A stretch of DNA of 44,846 nucleotides from Pseudomonadota bacterium (GCA_018816555.1 JAHIVT010000123.1:1-44846); one strand, 5' to 3'. Shown: positions 24,282 to 31,889, numbered from the stretch's first letter. The notes: generated by a model from the sequence alone, not told the origin. Made by a program: numbers and translations.

Positions 24282-25452
24282 AATGAAGGTATTGATCGTT
24301 GACGATGAGGTAGAATTCGCTTCAACCCTGGCCGAACGGCTCGAACTCATAGACATCGTGGCGGAAACTGCCAACAACGGCAAGGATGCTCTATCAACCA
24401 TACTTGTCCGGCCGCCGGATGTCGTTATCCTGGATCTGAAAATGCCTGACCTGAGCGGCCTGAAGGTGCTGCACGGTATTAAGTCGCATGATCCATCAAT
24501 TGAAGTCATCATGCTGACCGGATACGGTGATATGGACTCCGCCATTGAGGCGCTCAAGTACGGTGCCTCGGATTTCATTACCAAACCGGTACGACTTGAA
24601 GTGCTGCTGCTTGCCATTGATAGGGCTAAGCAGAAGATTGCCATGAGCCGGCAGTTAAAGGATTATACCAAGAATTTAGAGCAGAAAATCGAAGAGCGTA
24701 CGCTGGAGCTCAGGCAGGCTCAGGAAGAATTGATGGCAAGCGAACGTCTTGCCACCATAGGGGAAACCGTCGCCGGACTGGCCCACTACATTAAAAATAT
24801 CCTGACAGGCCTGCGCGGGGGCAGGTATATGGTCGACGTAGGCATGGCCAAGGGAAAACCCCGTATGCTGCAAGATGGATGGGGTATGGTCCGCCGCAAT
24901 ATTGAGAAGGTTTCAGGACTTGTGCTTGATCTTTTGAAATATTCAAAGGAAAGGATGCCTGAGCCAACCGTATGCAGTCCCAACAAGATAGTCTTAGAAG
25001 GCGTTGAGCTCATGAGAGCAAAAGCCGGTCAACACGGGGTAAAGCTCAGCACGGACCTGGATCCGAACCTGAAAGAGGCCTTGTTAGACCAGGACGGAAT
25101 TAATGATATCTTGCTGAATCTTATCTCTAATGCCATTGATGCCTGTCTTTACGATACAGATACTGCAAAGGACTGGGAAGTCAAGGTGAGGACCAGGCTC
25201 GAAAGCGATGCAGGTTCAGGCGAGGCCATTCTTTTTCAAGTCATTGATAATGGAGCGGGGATGACGGATGAGGTAAAGGCCAAGCTTTTTAGCAGATTTT
25301 TCAGCACCAAGGCTGGCCGCGGCACAGGGCTAGGCCTTCTCATCACCCAGAAGATAGTAAGTGAACAGGGCGGAGCGCTCTCATTTGAGTCGGAGGTCGG
25401 GCAGGGAACGACCTTTTCCGTGAGGTTCAAACGGTCTATGCAAAAATCGTAA
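24274..25452 (+). CDS. Chimeric hybrid response regulator-histidine kinase, paralogue 3
   Basis: 392 residues from ATG 24274 (GAGAGAG upstream). Residues 1-85 are a receiver of a different lineage (MSEMKVLIVDDEVEFASTLA, D54 in ILDLKMPDLSG), of the kind encoded directly after kinases such as the broken one upstream. From GDMDSAIE (residue 86) to the end it is almost the same as the protein at 19587, including the HYIKN box, the ATPase motifs and 16 bases beyond the stop. The receiver keeps D54, Thr (MLTGYG) and Lys (ITKPV), so the chimera may be functional. It probably arose by recombination at the conserved beta4-alpha4 sequence, giving the orphaned receiver a new kinase output. Confidence 0.9.
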   Translation: MSEMKVLIVDDEVEFASTLAERLELIDIVAETANNGKDALSTILVRPPDVVILDLKMPDLSGLKVLHGIKSHDPSIEVIMLTGYGDMDSAIEALKYGASDFITKPVRLEVLLLAIDRAKQKIAMSRQLKDYTKNLEQKIEERTLELRQAQEELMASERLATIGETVAGLAHYIKNILTGLRGGRYMVDVGMAKGKPRMLQDGWGMVRRNIEKVSGLVLDLLKYSKERMPEPTVCSPNKIVLEGVELMRAKAGQHGVKLSTDLDPNLKEALLDQDGINDILLNLISNAIDACLYDTDTAKDWEVKVRTRLESDAGSGEAILFQVIDNGAGMTDEVKAKLFSRFFSTKAGRGTGLGLLITQKIVSEQGGALSFESEVGQGTTFSVRFKRSMQKS

Positions 25453-25468
25453 GCAATTACTGATAATC
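24529..25468 (+). repeat. Inverted copy 2 of the 940-bp duplicated segment
   Basis: Matches 19571-20510 in opposite orientation (see that entry). The left junction is inside the receiver coding sequence at GATATGGACTCCGC and the right junction is 16 bases after the stop. After 25468 the two copies have nothing in common. With arms 4 kb apart in inverted orientation, recombination between them would flip 20511-24528. Confidence 0.88.
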
Positions 25469-25480
25469 TGTAGTTCAGAC

Positions 25481-25527
25481 TTGAACTGACAGTTACCGGT
25501 TTTCCAGAGGTGTCTCTGTCAGTTCAA
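25481..25527. repeat. Perfect 12-bp inverted repeat beside the duplication junction
   Basis: TTGAACTGACAG at 25481-25492 and its exact complement at 25516-25527, separated by 23 bases. A smaller dyad, AGTTCA-GACT-TGAACT, overlaps its left arm (25472-25487). It begins 13 bp after the end of the duplicated segment. It could act as a transcript-end hairpin for the chimeric gene (no U-tract) or be a scar of rearrangement. Between here and the terminator at 25672 I see no gene. Confidence 0.5.
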
Positions 25528-25671
25528 ATTCAGCTACCAGAGATGCCCGCCAAGATTGCACTCGGCCAGCATTAACGAATCGCTTCCTTTGAGGGGAGGC
25601 AAATTTTTTGTGGTTTGGGTTCAGTTCCAAGCGCCGGCAAATTGGTATCCCATTTGGTACCCCGTCAAAAA

Positions 25672-25711
25672 AAAGACAAAAAAAGGGGTTACGGAAACAC
25701 CGTAACCCCTT
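25672..25711 (-). terminator. Rho-independent terminator of tRNA-Pro
   Basis: A perfect 12-bp stem (AAGGGGTTACGG at 25683-25694 with its complement at 25700-25711, loop of five) is followed on the minus strand by a long U-rich run (25672-25682, continuing to about 25670). It lies eight bases after the tRNA 3' end. Confidence 0.9.
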
Positions 25712-25719
25712 GGTAAAAC

Positions 25720-25796
25720 TGGTCGGGATGAGAGGATTCGAACCTCCGGCCCCTTGAACCCCATTCAAGTGCGCTACCAGACTGCGCTACATCCCG
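25720..25796 (-). tRNA. tRNA-Pro (anticodon GGG)
   Basis: 77 nt including an encoded CCA. Acceptor CGGGATG/CATCCCG, D-arm GCGCAGTCTGGTAGCGC, anticodon stem CTTGA/TCAAG with loop ATGGGGT (anticodon GGG), T-arm GGAGGTTCGAATCCTC. It reads CCC and CCU codons. It marks the border between the AT-richer kinase block and the housekeeping block; tRNA genes often serve as integration sites, but no attachment repeat was found. Confidence 0.97.
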
Positions 25797-25834
25797 GCCT
25801 TATTCCTCATGAATCATTTTTATTGTAAACGATC

Positions 25835-25864
25835 TATTTAGCATGACGGATGAATAACTGTCAA
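25835..25864 (-). promoter_or_regulatory. Sigma-70 promoter of tRNA-Pro
   Basis: On the minus strand TTGACA (25864-25859), an 18-bp spacer and TAAATA (25840-25835); the expected start is near 25828, about 30 nt before the mature tRNA. Confidence 0.5.
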
Positions 25865-25884
25865 GAAGCATTACGCGAAACTTA

Positions 25885-26298
25885 TTATTCATCCTGCAAT
25901 ATTTGCCGGATGGCAAGCAGTTCGGATTTCAGCCCGGCCAGAAGGGCCGTCACATCCTTTTTGCTTTTTTCCGGCTGACCTTTCAGCTCACTGCCTTTTC
26001 TGCCGGCAAAGAGTTTTTTCGCTCCCGGAATGGTAAAACCATCTTCCTTGAGCAGCTTTTTGATGGTCAGAATATTTTCAACATCAACCCGGCGATAGAG
26101 GCGCTGCTTGGAGGAAGCTCGCTGTGGCCGGATCAGCTGTTTGAATTCCGACTCCCAGTAGCGCAGCACATGCTGCTTGACCCCGGCTATTTCGCAAACC
26201 TCTCCAATCTTGAAGTATCGTTTGTCAGGAATAACACCTTGGTGTTCTGCTTCCTCACCGATTTGGCTTTCCATATGATTGTGAGGTTTGCCGGTCAC
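25885..26298 (-). CDS. MerR-family transcriptional regulator of the ihfA neighbourhood
   Basis: 137 residues from GTG 26298 (ATG 26274 is an in-frame alternative). A MerR-type winged HTH spans about residues 26-95: YFKIGEVCEIAGVKQHVLRY, WESEFKQL and LYRRVDVENILTIKKLLKED. It is followed by GFTIPGAKKLFAG and a short Lys-rich tail with a C-terminal helix. There is no cysteine-based metal or drug pocket. A MerR-type gene just after ihfA is a conserved arrangement in many proteobacteria; its signal is unknown. It is the last gene of the pheST-ihfA unit, 102 bp after ihfA. Confidence 0.88.
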   Translation of the reverse strand: MTGKPHNHMESQIGEEAEHQGVIPDKRYFKIGEVCEIAGVKQHVLRYWESEFKQLIRPQRASSKQRLYRRVDVENILTIKKLLKEDGFTIPGAKKLFAGRKGSELKGQPEKSKKDVTALLAGLKSELLAIRQILQDE

Positions 26299-26400
26299 TT
26301 ATCCGCTTATCTTGATGATTTACGTTTCTCTGTCAGCTCCACTGTTCTATCGTAACATCTTCAAACGAAAAACTCTTCCCCATTTTATCCATCCGGCAAA

Positions 26401-26688
26401 TCAGGAATTGATTTTCTGCCGCAGACTCTTGCTCGCCTTGAATGATACCATGCTGCGTTTGGCAATTTCCATGGTTTCGCCGGTGCGGGGATTTCTGCCC
26501 ATGCGAGGGGCTTTATTTCTTACGGTAAAGGTGCCGAACTGGACGATCTTAACAGACTCCTCATTCAACAGAGTCTGCTTCAGCGTCGAAAAGACAAGAT
26601 CGACCAGCTCGCCGGCGCTACGCTGGGAAATACCCAGCTTTTCATTGATCGCCTGGGCGAGTTCCTTTCTGGTGAGATTTGATTTCAT
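26401..26688 (-). CDS. ihfA: Integration host factor subunit alpha (HU/IHF family)
   Basis: 95 residues from ATG 26688: MKSNLTRKELAQAINEKLGI ... VQFGTFTVRNKAPRMGRNPR then TGETMEIAKRSMVSFKASKS. The RNPRTGE arm and the proline that intercalates into DNA are present. It bends DNA as a nucleoid protein and often assists sigma-54 activation, relevant to the promoters at 4560 and 7570. Location four bases after pheT, as in E. coli pheST-ihfA, supports the alpha assignment over HU. Confidence 0.92.
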   Translation of the reverse strand: MKSNLTRKELAQAINEKLGISQRSAGELVDLVFSTLKQTLLNEESVKIVQFGTFTVRNKAPRMGRNPRTGETMEIAKRSMVSFKASKSLRQKINS

Positions 26689-26692
26689 GCAG

Positions 26693-29116
26693 TTATACCT
26701 CACGTAACTGACCGTCAAAATGAGTCAGTAATATATCGATAATTTTCTGGTGCTCCAGGACTACGGTTTCATCATCAAGTGTCTGTTCAGCTGATCGGTA
26801 GGTAACTTTGATAGCGACACTCTTCATCCCCTTGCTGATCGCCCCGCCGCGAAAAACGTCAAAAAGTTCGACCTGCTCAATGAGAGAAATGCCGGAATGC
26901 AGAATCGACTCAACCATCTCACCTACGCGGACCTGTTCGGGAACAACAACGGCTATATCCCATTTCACTGAGGGAAACTTGGGCAGAGAGGTAAACTGTT
27001 TTGTATCTTTTGCTACTGCAAGCAGTGCGTCAAGATGCAGATTAAGGAAATAAACATCCTGCTTGATGCCGAAATCGGTAAGCACCTTTTTGTCAATCCG
27101 GGCAAAGCACCCTAAGGATTTTCCCTGAACGCTGACCCGGGCAAAAGTGTCAGTCTCACAATAAGGTTCCACAGCCTCCCGCGCAAGATCAAAATCGATA
27201 CCTGAAAAACCAAGACCGGCAAGCAGGGTCTCAATCACGCCCTTCACATCGTAAATATCGCATTTTCCCTCTCCCATATGGAGAAGCGGGGCGCCGGGCA
27301 ACCTCCGCCCACTCAGCACGGCAGTGAGATAGGTGCTTTCCTCCGGCTGCTCAAGACCAGTGCCCGGCACGAAACATTTGCCGATCTCAAAAAGTCGGAT
27401 ATCGGCCACCTGATAATTAACGTTGCGCCGCACATTGTCAAGCAGACCGGGAAGCAGCATGGAACGCAGCACGCTCTGGTCCTCGGCCAGCGGATTAAGC
27501 AGCTGCACCATTTTTTTGCGCGCATCATCTTCGGCAAGCCCCAGCATGTCCAGATGGCGGGGATTAACGAAACTGTAGTTGATCGCCTCATAAAAGCCAA
27601 GGGCGGTCATGGCTGCGGAGACATCCTGGCGCAGTTTGCGGGCCGGATCCTGCCAGGCTGCCGACATGGGCACCAATGGCATGGTCTGGGGAAACTCGTT
27701 ATAGCCCTTCAGCCGGGCTACCTCTTCAATGAGGTCAATTTCCCGCTCCAGATCAACGCGAAAACTGGGGGGGGTAACCAACAGGGTATCGTCGCTAAAC
27801 GGCTGGACAGCAATTTCAATGGCGGACAGCATGGCGGTGATCTCATCAATGCTGAAATCATAGCCGAGTAGATCATTTGTCCTGTTTACCCGCAGCGTGA
27901 TGGGTTCATTATTTTTCACGCCCTCGGCACAGTCAACCCCGTTTGCTACCACTTCAGCGCCCGCCACCTCGCAGAGCAGACGGACAGCCCGCTCCATGGC
28001 AATAGGGGGAAGCTGTGGATCAACCCCGCGCTCAAAGCGATAGGATGCCTCTGTTGCCAGATTGAGGCGCCTGGCGGTGCGTCGGACGCTCACCGGAGCA
28101 AAACAGGCGGATTCCAGCAGCACCTCAGTGGTGTTCGCATCGACCTCGGAGTTGGCCCCGCCCATCACCCCGGCGACAGCCACGGGCCGCTCGGCATCAC
28201 AGATCATCAGCATGTCAGAATCAAGGGTCCTTTCCACATTATCCAAGGTGACCAGGGATTCTCCGGCCCTGGCCCGGCGGACTACAATGACTCCGCCGTG
28301 CAGCTTCTTGAAATCAAATGCATGAAGCGGTTGGCCATATTCAAGCATGACGAAGTTGGTGACATCAACCACATTGTTAATGGGCCGCTGTCCTACGGCC
28401 AGCAGTCGCTTCTTCAGCCACCAGGGGGATGGCCCTATTTTGACATTTTTTAATAATCTGGCGGCGTAACGGGGGCAGTCCCCATGCTCGACCGTAACGC
28501 TGAATTCACAATTTTCACCGGTCAAGCGGGGAATGTCATGCACCGTAACCGGCGGATTTAATGAGGTGCCGCAAAAGGCGGCGCTTTCCCGGCCAATGCC
28601 CATGACTGAGGCGCAGTCAGGACGGTTGGGGGTCAGATCAACTTCAATGACCGTATCCTTGAGCTCAAGCGCCTGGGCAAGATCAGCACCTGACTCATGC
28701 AACCAGGTGAGCTCCATGATGCCGCTGTGACTATCGCTGATACCCAGATCCTTTTCTGAACAGAGCATCCCATGGGAAACCTGGCCGCGGATCTTGCTCT
28801 TTTTGATCGTCATTCCGGAGGGCAGAACAGCACCGGGCAGGGCAAGAGCGCTGAACAGACCGGCTCTGGCATTGGGCGCGCCGCAGACTATCTGCACCTT
28901 TTCCCCACCAACCGCCACCTGGCAGACCACAAGTCTGTCCGCATCAGGATGGGGTGAGACCGATAGAATCTCGGCTACCTTGACCCCGTCAAGCCCGCCG
29001 AAAATCTCCTCAAGCGCATCAACCTCCAGGCCGGCCATGGTGAGCCGATCAGCCAGTTCACCCGGGGTGATGTTCACATCAACAAATTGTCTCAGCCAGT
29101 CAAAAGTAAATTTCAT
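26693..29116 (-). CDS. pheT: Phenylalanyl-tRNA synthetase beta subunit
   Basis: 807 residues, normal length. It begins MKFTFDWLRQFVDVNITPGE and has the tRNA-binding OB domain (about 40-150: VKVAEILSVSPHPDADRLVV then CQVAVGGEKVQIVCGAPNAR), the B3/B4 editing domain (about 210-380), the B5 domain (about 400-475), the core B6/B7 fold, and the C-terminal ferredoxin-like anticodon-binding domain (LPKFPSVKWDIAVVVPEQVR ... FDVFRGGAISKGMKSVAIKV). With PheS it charges tRNA-Phe and hydrolyses mischarged Tyr-tRNA. It lies 187 bp downstream of pheS, in a gap with palindromic intergenic repeats. Confidence 0.97.
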   Translation of the reverse strand: MKFTFDWLRQFVDVNITPGELADRLTMAGLEVDALEEIFGGLDGVKVAEILSVSPHPDADRLVVCQVAVGGEKVQIVCGAPNARAGLFSALALPGAVLPSGMTIKKSKIRGQVSHGMLCSEKDLGISDSHSGIMELTWLHESGADLAQALELKDTVIEVDLTPNRPDCASVMGIGRESAAFCGTSLNPPVTVHDIPRLTGENCEFSVTVEHGDCPRYAARLLKNVKIGPSPWWLKKRLLAVGQRPINNVVDVTNFVMLEYGQPLHAFDFKKLHGGVIVVRRARAGESLVTLDNVERTLDSDMLMICDAERPVAVAGVMGGANSEVDANTTEVLLESACFAPVSVRRTARRLNLATEASYRFERGVDPQLPPIAMERAVRLLCEVAGAEVVANGVDCAEGVKNNEPITLRVNRTNDLLGYDFSIDEITAMLSAIEIAVQPFSDDTLLVTPPSFRVDLEREIDLIEEVARLKGYNEFPQTMPLVPMSAAWQDPARKLRQDVSAAMTALGFYEAINYSFVNPRHLDMLGLAEDDARKKMVQLLNPLAEDQSVLRSMLLPGLLDNVRRNVNYQVADIRLFEIGKCFVPGTGLEQPEESTYLTAVLSGRRLPGAPLLHMGEGKCDIYDVKGVIETLLAGLGFSGIDFDLAREAVEPYCETDTFARVSVQGKSLGCFARIDKKVLTDFGIKQDVYFLNLHLDALLAVAKDTKQFTSLPKFPSVKWDIAVVVPEQVRVGEMVESILHSGISLIEQVELFDVFRGGAISKGMKSVAIKVTYRSAEQTLDDETVVLEHQKIIDILLTHFDGQLREV

Positions 29117-29134
29117 GAACGAATCGGTATAAGG

Positions 29135-29280
29135 TTTTTAGTCTGTAGGGACATAGTCTATAAGTGTTTAGTTTGTAAGTGAGGAAAAATGAACAAATGA
29201 GGCTCCTTGAGCACCAGCATTTCGACCATTTTTATGAACATATTTCATGTCTGAACACCTAAAAGACTACAGTCTAACAC
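29135..29280. repeat. Intergenic palindromic repeat (TTTAGTCTGTAG family), copy 1
   Basis: Variants of TTTAGTCTGTAG and AAGTGTTTAGTTTGTAAG on the left (29137-29180) face their reverse-complement-like forms on the right (AACACCTAAAAGACTACAGTC, 29253-29273 region). The same words recur in the gap at 42492-42617. The repeats are degenerate, so this is a family resemblance rather than an exact repeat. Confidence 0.5.
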
Positions 29281-29303
29281 TCTTAACAACCTGGTAGTTT
29301 CCG

Positions 29304-30320
29304 TCAAAACTGGGAAAGAAAACGCAGATCATTTTCATAGTAGAGCCGGATGTCATTGATGCCGTATTTGAGCATGGCAATACGCTCTACGCCGAGACCA
29401 AAGGCAAAACCGCTGTACTCCTCCGGATCATAGCCCACCTGTTTGAACACCTCGGGATCGATCATGCCGGCACCGAGAATCTCCAGCCATCCGGTCTGTT
29501 TGCATACCCGGCAGCCCTTGCCCCGGCAGATAACACAGGCGATATCAATTTCAGCACTTGGTTCGGTAAAGGGAAAGAAACTCGGCCTGGCGCGTATGGC
29601 CGTGCGCTCATCAAACATCCGGGCAATAAAAACACCGAGCACGCCGCGCAGATCGGCAAAAGAGACCTTTCTGTCCACCAGAAAACCTTCCACCTGATGA
29701 AACATCGGGGTGTGGGTTATATCGGAATCGCAGCGGTATACCTTGCCAGGGGCGATCATCCTGAGAGGCGGCTGCCGGTTTTCCATGATGCGGGCCTGCA
29801 TGGGAGAGGTGTGGGTGCGCAGCAGCAGACTTTCATTGATGTAGAAAGTGTCATGCATATCCCGGGCTGGATGATGTTTGGGAATGTTCAGGGCTTCAAA
29901 ATTGTAGAAATCAGTTTCAACATCCGGTCCCTCGGCAACGCCGAAGCCCATGCCCTCAAAAATGGCGCAGATCTCTTCCATGATCTGCGTTACCGGATGC
30001 AGCTTGCCTAAAGAGTAAGTACGGCCCGGCAAAGTCAAATCCACGGTGGAGGTCCCGCTTGTTTTAATACGAACGGCTTCTTCCAGTTCCGTCTTTTTGG
30101 AGGCAAACTGATCTTCGAGATCTACTTTAATGTCATTGGCCAGCTTGCCGAGTCGGGGTCTTTCCTCTGCGGCAACCTGACCAAGTTTGCGCATCAGTCC
30201 GGTAAATTCGCTTTTTCGGCCGAGATATTGGACCCGGAACGGCTCAAGGTCCTTCAGATCATTAAGAGCTGCCAGGTCCCGGCATGCCTCATTCTGCAGG
30301 CGAAGTAATTCTTCTTCCAT
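29304..30320 (-). CDS. pheS: Phenylalanyl-tRNA synthetase alpha subunit
   Basis: 338 residues from ATG 30320 (MEEELLRLQNEACRDLAALN); a TTG seven codons upstream is less likely. An N-terminal coiled coil (about 1-85) is followed by the class II catalytic domain: motif 2 region MIAPGKVYRCDSDITHTPMF, HQVEGFLVD, and motif 3 GFAFGLGVERIAMLKYGIND. A Cys-rich insert, CVICRGKGCRVC, could bind zinc, as in many PheS proteins. It is in the same direction as pheT and follows rplT after about 195 bp that hold two hairpins. Confidence 0.97.
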   Translation of the reverse strand: MEEELLRLQNEACRDLAALNDLKDLEPFRVQYLGRKSEFTGLMRKLGQVAAEERPRLGKLANDIKVDLEDQFASKKTELEEAVRIKTSGTSTVDLTLPGRTYSLGKLHPVTQIMEEICAIFEGMGFGVAEGPDVETDFYNFEALNIPKHHPARDMHDTFYINESLLLRTHTSPMQARIMENRQPPLRMIAPGKVYRCDSDITHTPMFHQVEGFLVDRKVSFADLRGVLGVFIARMFDERTAIRARPSFFPFTEPSAEIDIACVICRGKGCRVCKQTGWLEILGAGMIDPEVFKQVGYDPEEYSGFAFGLGVERIAMLKYGINDIRLYYENDLRFLSQF

Positions 30321-30384
30321 AAATTTACCAAAAAAAGTCAACTCCGTACCGATTATGGGAGAGGACTCTCATGCCTGATAATGA

Positions 30385-30404
30385 ATGGCCCTGGGCAGGG
30401 CCAT
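30385..30404. other. Perfect 8-bp hairpin in the rplT-pheS gap
   Basis: ATGGCCCT-GGGC-AGGGCCAT, 64 bp upstream of the pheS start. No run of U follows on the minus strand and no Phe-rich leader reading frame with a stop could be made out, so a pheM-like attenuator is not supported. It may be a protein site or a transcript-stability hairpin. Confidence 0.4.
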
Positions 30405-30490
30405 GATTGTTTTATAGAAAGTCGACTCCGATCTTCCATGGGGAATCACTATCATTCCGCACGGATGCGGCTCGCAGGAGCCAGGGGAAA

Positions 30491-30513
30491 CGTAACGGAA
30501 ATCTTCCGTTACG
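30491..30513 (-). terminator. Strong hairpin after rplT
   Basis: CGTAACGGAA-ATC-TTCCGTTACG: a perfect 10-bp stem with a 3-base loop starting two bases after the rplT stop codon. Only three U follow, so it is probably a partial terminator or a 3'-end stabiliser rather than a full intrinsic terminator. Confidence 0.5.
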
Positions 30514-30514
30514 A

Positions 30515-30859
30515 TCAGGAAGCGAGCTTCGCAACAGCTGAAAAGGCGTTTGGATCGAGAATAGCCAAGTTGGAGAGAACCTTGCGGTCAAGCTCCACAT
30601 TTGCTTTCTTCAAACCGCCTATCAGACGGCTATAGGATGTGCCATTCTGTTCGGCTCCAGCACCGATACGCACGATCCAAAGACGTCTGAAATCACGTTT
30701 TTTGGCGCGGCGGTCACGATAGGCATAGGTGAGAGCGTGATCAACCGCCTCTGCAGCCGTACGGTAAAGGCGATGGCGGGCTCCACGAAAACCCTTGGCC
30801 AGTTTAAGAACTCTATTTCTTCTGCGGCGTGCTTTAAAACCGCGTGTCACTCTAGGCAT
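30515..30859 (-). CDS. rplT: 50S ribosomal protein L20 (bL20)
   Basis: 114 residues: [40 protein letters not shown] and [20 protein letters not shown] are the family signature. The basic N-terminal extension threads 23S rRNA and is essential for early 50S assembly. In other bacteria L20 represses its own operon by binding a leader RNA; a structured candidate lies at 31102 in the same transcript. It starts 15 bp after rpmI. Confidence 0.98.
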   Translation of the reverse strand: MPRVTRGFKARRRRNRVLKLAKGFRGARHRLYRTAAEAVDHALTYAYRDRRAKKRDFRRLWIVRIGAGAEQNGTSYSRLIGGLKKANVELDRKVLSNLAILDPNAFSAVAKLAS

Positions 30860-30874
30860 TACAATCTCCTTGAT

Positions 30875-31072
30875 CTACATATAGGGCAGAATACGTTTGA
30901 TCCCTTTATGGTTGGCGGAATCAACAACTGCTGACTGGCGCAGATTTCTTTTCCTTTTAGTGCTTTTTTTCGTCAGAATATGACTGGTAAAAGCCTTTCT
31001 GCGAATAAGCTTGCCGGAACCGCTCAATTTAAAACGTTTGGCAGCTCCTCTATTGGTCTTCATTTTTGGCAT
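30875..31072 (-). CDS. rpmI: 50S ribosomal protein L35 (bL35)
   Basis: 65 residues, [20 protein letters not shown] then [20 protein letters not shown], normal length. AGGAG precedes the ATG. It is translated just downstream of the 31102-31166 RNA structure, the expected place for feedback control of L35 and L20. Confidence 0.98.
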   Translation of the reverse strand: MPKMKTNRGAAKRFKLSGSGKLIRRKAFTSHILTKKSTKRKRNLRQSAVVDSANHKGIKRILPYM

Positions 31073-31101
31073 AACATATACTCCTGTTTATAATAAAATT
31101 A

Positions 31102-31166
31102 CAAGTTCTAGATTTCAGCTTTGCAGCCTGAAACGGATCACAGAGTAATCCGTTCGCTAAAACTTG
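31102..31166 (-). ncRNA. Candidate structured leader (three-way junction) upstream of rpmI-rplT
   Basis: On the minus strand an outer stem CAAGTTTTAG (31166-31157) pairs with CTAGAACTTG (31111-31102), 9 of 10 positions. Inside are two hairpins: AACGGAT/ATCCGTT (arms 31154-31148 and 31138-31132) and TTTCAG/CTGAAA (31133-31128 and 31118-31113), sharing two bases at the junction. It ends about 30 nt before the rpmI start in a 274-bp gap between infC and rpmI. Autogenous control by L20 is known for this operon in E. coli and B. subtilis; that this RNA is an L20 (or L35) target is inference. Confidence 0.55.
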
Positions 31167-31346
31167 AATACCTATAAAAATCTCTATCCCTTTTCAGCTC
31201 TTCATTGCGCCCATGGGGGGCTACAACCTAACCGGCAACTATCAATTTTTGACTATCTCGAAAAAAACTCTCGACAGCCATACAGCGCATGATAAGTTGC
31301 AGATAATCGTCACGAAACTTCTGAGCCGTGACTTTTAGCGATACTA

Positions 31347-31889
31347 TCAACCTTTCGGCGCGACGAACATAACCATCTGACGGCCTTCCATGGTCGGCGG
31401 CTGGACAATGACAGCAACATCTTCCAGGATTGCGCCTATCTGATTCAAGAGTTCCAAACCCAGGCTATCGGCATAGACGATCTCTCTTCCCCTGAATCGC
31501 AAGGTCACTTTAACCTTATTTTTCTGCGCTAAAAATTTTCGAATATTGCGGACCTTGAAATCAAGGTCATGTTTTTCGGTCTTCGGGCGGAGCTTAATTT
31601 CCTTTACCTCGACAACGGCCTGTTTCTTCTTGGCCTCCGCCTGTTTTTTGCTCTGCTCGTATCGATATTTGCCATAATCCATGATCCGGCAGACCGGAGG
31701 TTCTGCCGAGGCTGACACCTCAACGAGGTCAAGGCCTACCGCTTGCGCCTTTAACATGGCCTCTTCCGTCGAGATTACACCAAGCTGATTTCCATCCGCA
31801 TCAATGACCCGCAACTCTTTCTCTCTGATCTGGTCATTTACTCTGGCCTTCACTTCACGGCCGCTCTTAACACTCTTTTTTCTTTTAAT
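31347..31889 (-). CDS. infC: Translation initiation factor IF-3, with the rare ATT start codon
   Basis: 180 residues. The conserved part begins VNDQIREKELRVIDADGNQL and includes MDYGKYRYEQSKK, EIKLRPKTEKHDLDFKVRNI and RFRGREIVYADSLGLELL. In-frame GTG at 31853 has no ribosome binding site. Twelve codons upstream, ATT at 31889 sits six bases after a perfect GGAGGT (31901-31896), with a stop codon just upstream. IF-3 genes use AUU starts for autoregulation, because IF-3 rejects non-canonical start codons, so 31889 is chosen; the protein then begins with a basic stretch (KRKKSVKSGREVKARVN). Confidence 0.95.
   Translation of the reverse strand: MKRKKSVKSGREVKARVNDQIREKELRVIDADGNQLGVISTEEAMLKAQAVGLDLVEVSASAEPPVCRIMDYGKYRYEQSKKQAEAKKKQAVVEVKEIKLRPKTEKHDLDFKVRNIRKFLAQKNKVKVTLRFRGREIVYADSLGLELLNQIGAILEDVAVIVQPPTMEGRQMVMFVAPKG

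Noticed and set aside
25493-25768. A 91-codon minus-strand frame running through tRNA-Pro and its terminator, possibly an integrase tail
   Set aside because: It overlaps a certain tRNA and terminator and has no integrase motif (no R..HxLR..Y). No duplicated tRNA 3' end was found to support an attachment site.
30320-30341. Phe codons just before the pheS start (TTG ACT TTT TTT GGT AAA TTT), considered as a leader peptide for attenuation
   Set aside because: They are in frame with pheS without a stop codon and no terminator/antiterminator pair surrounds them.
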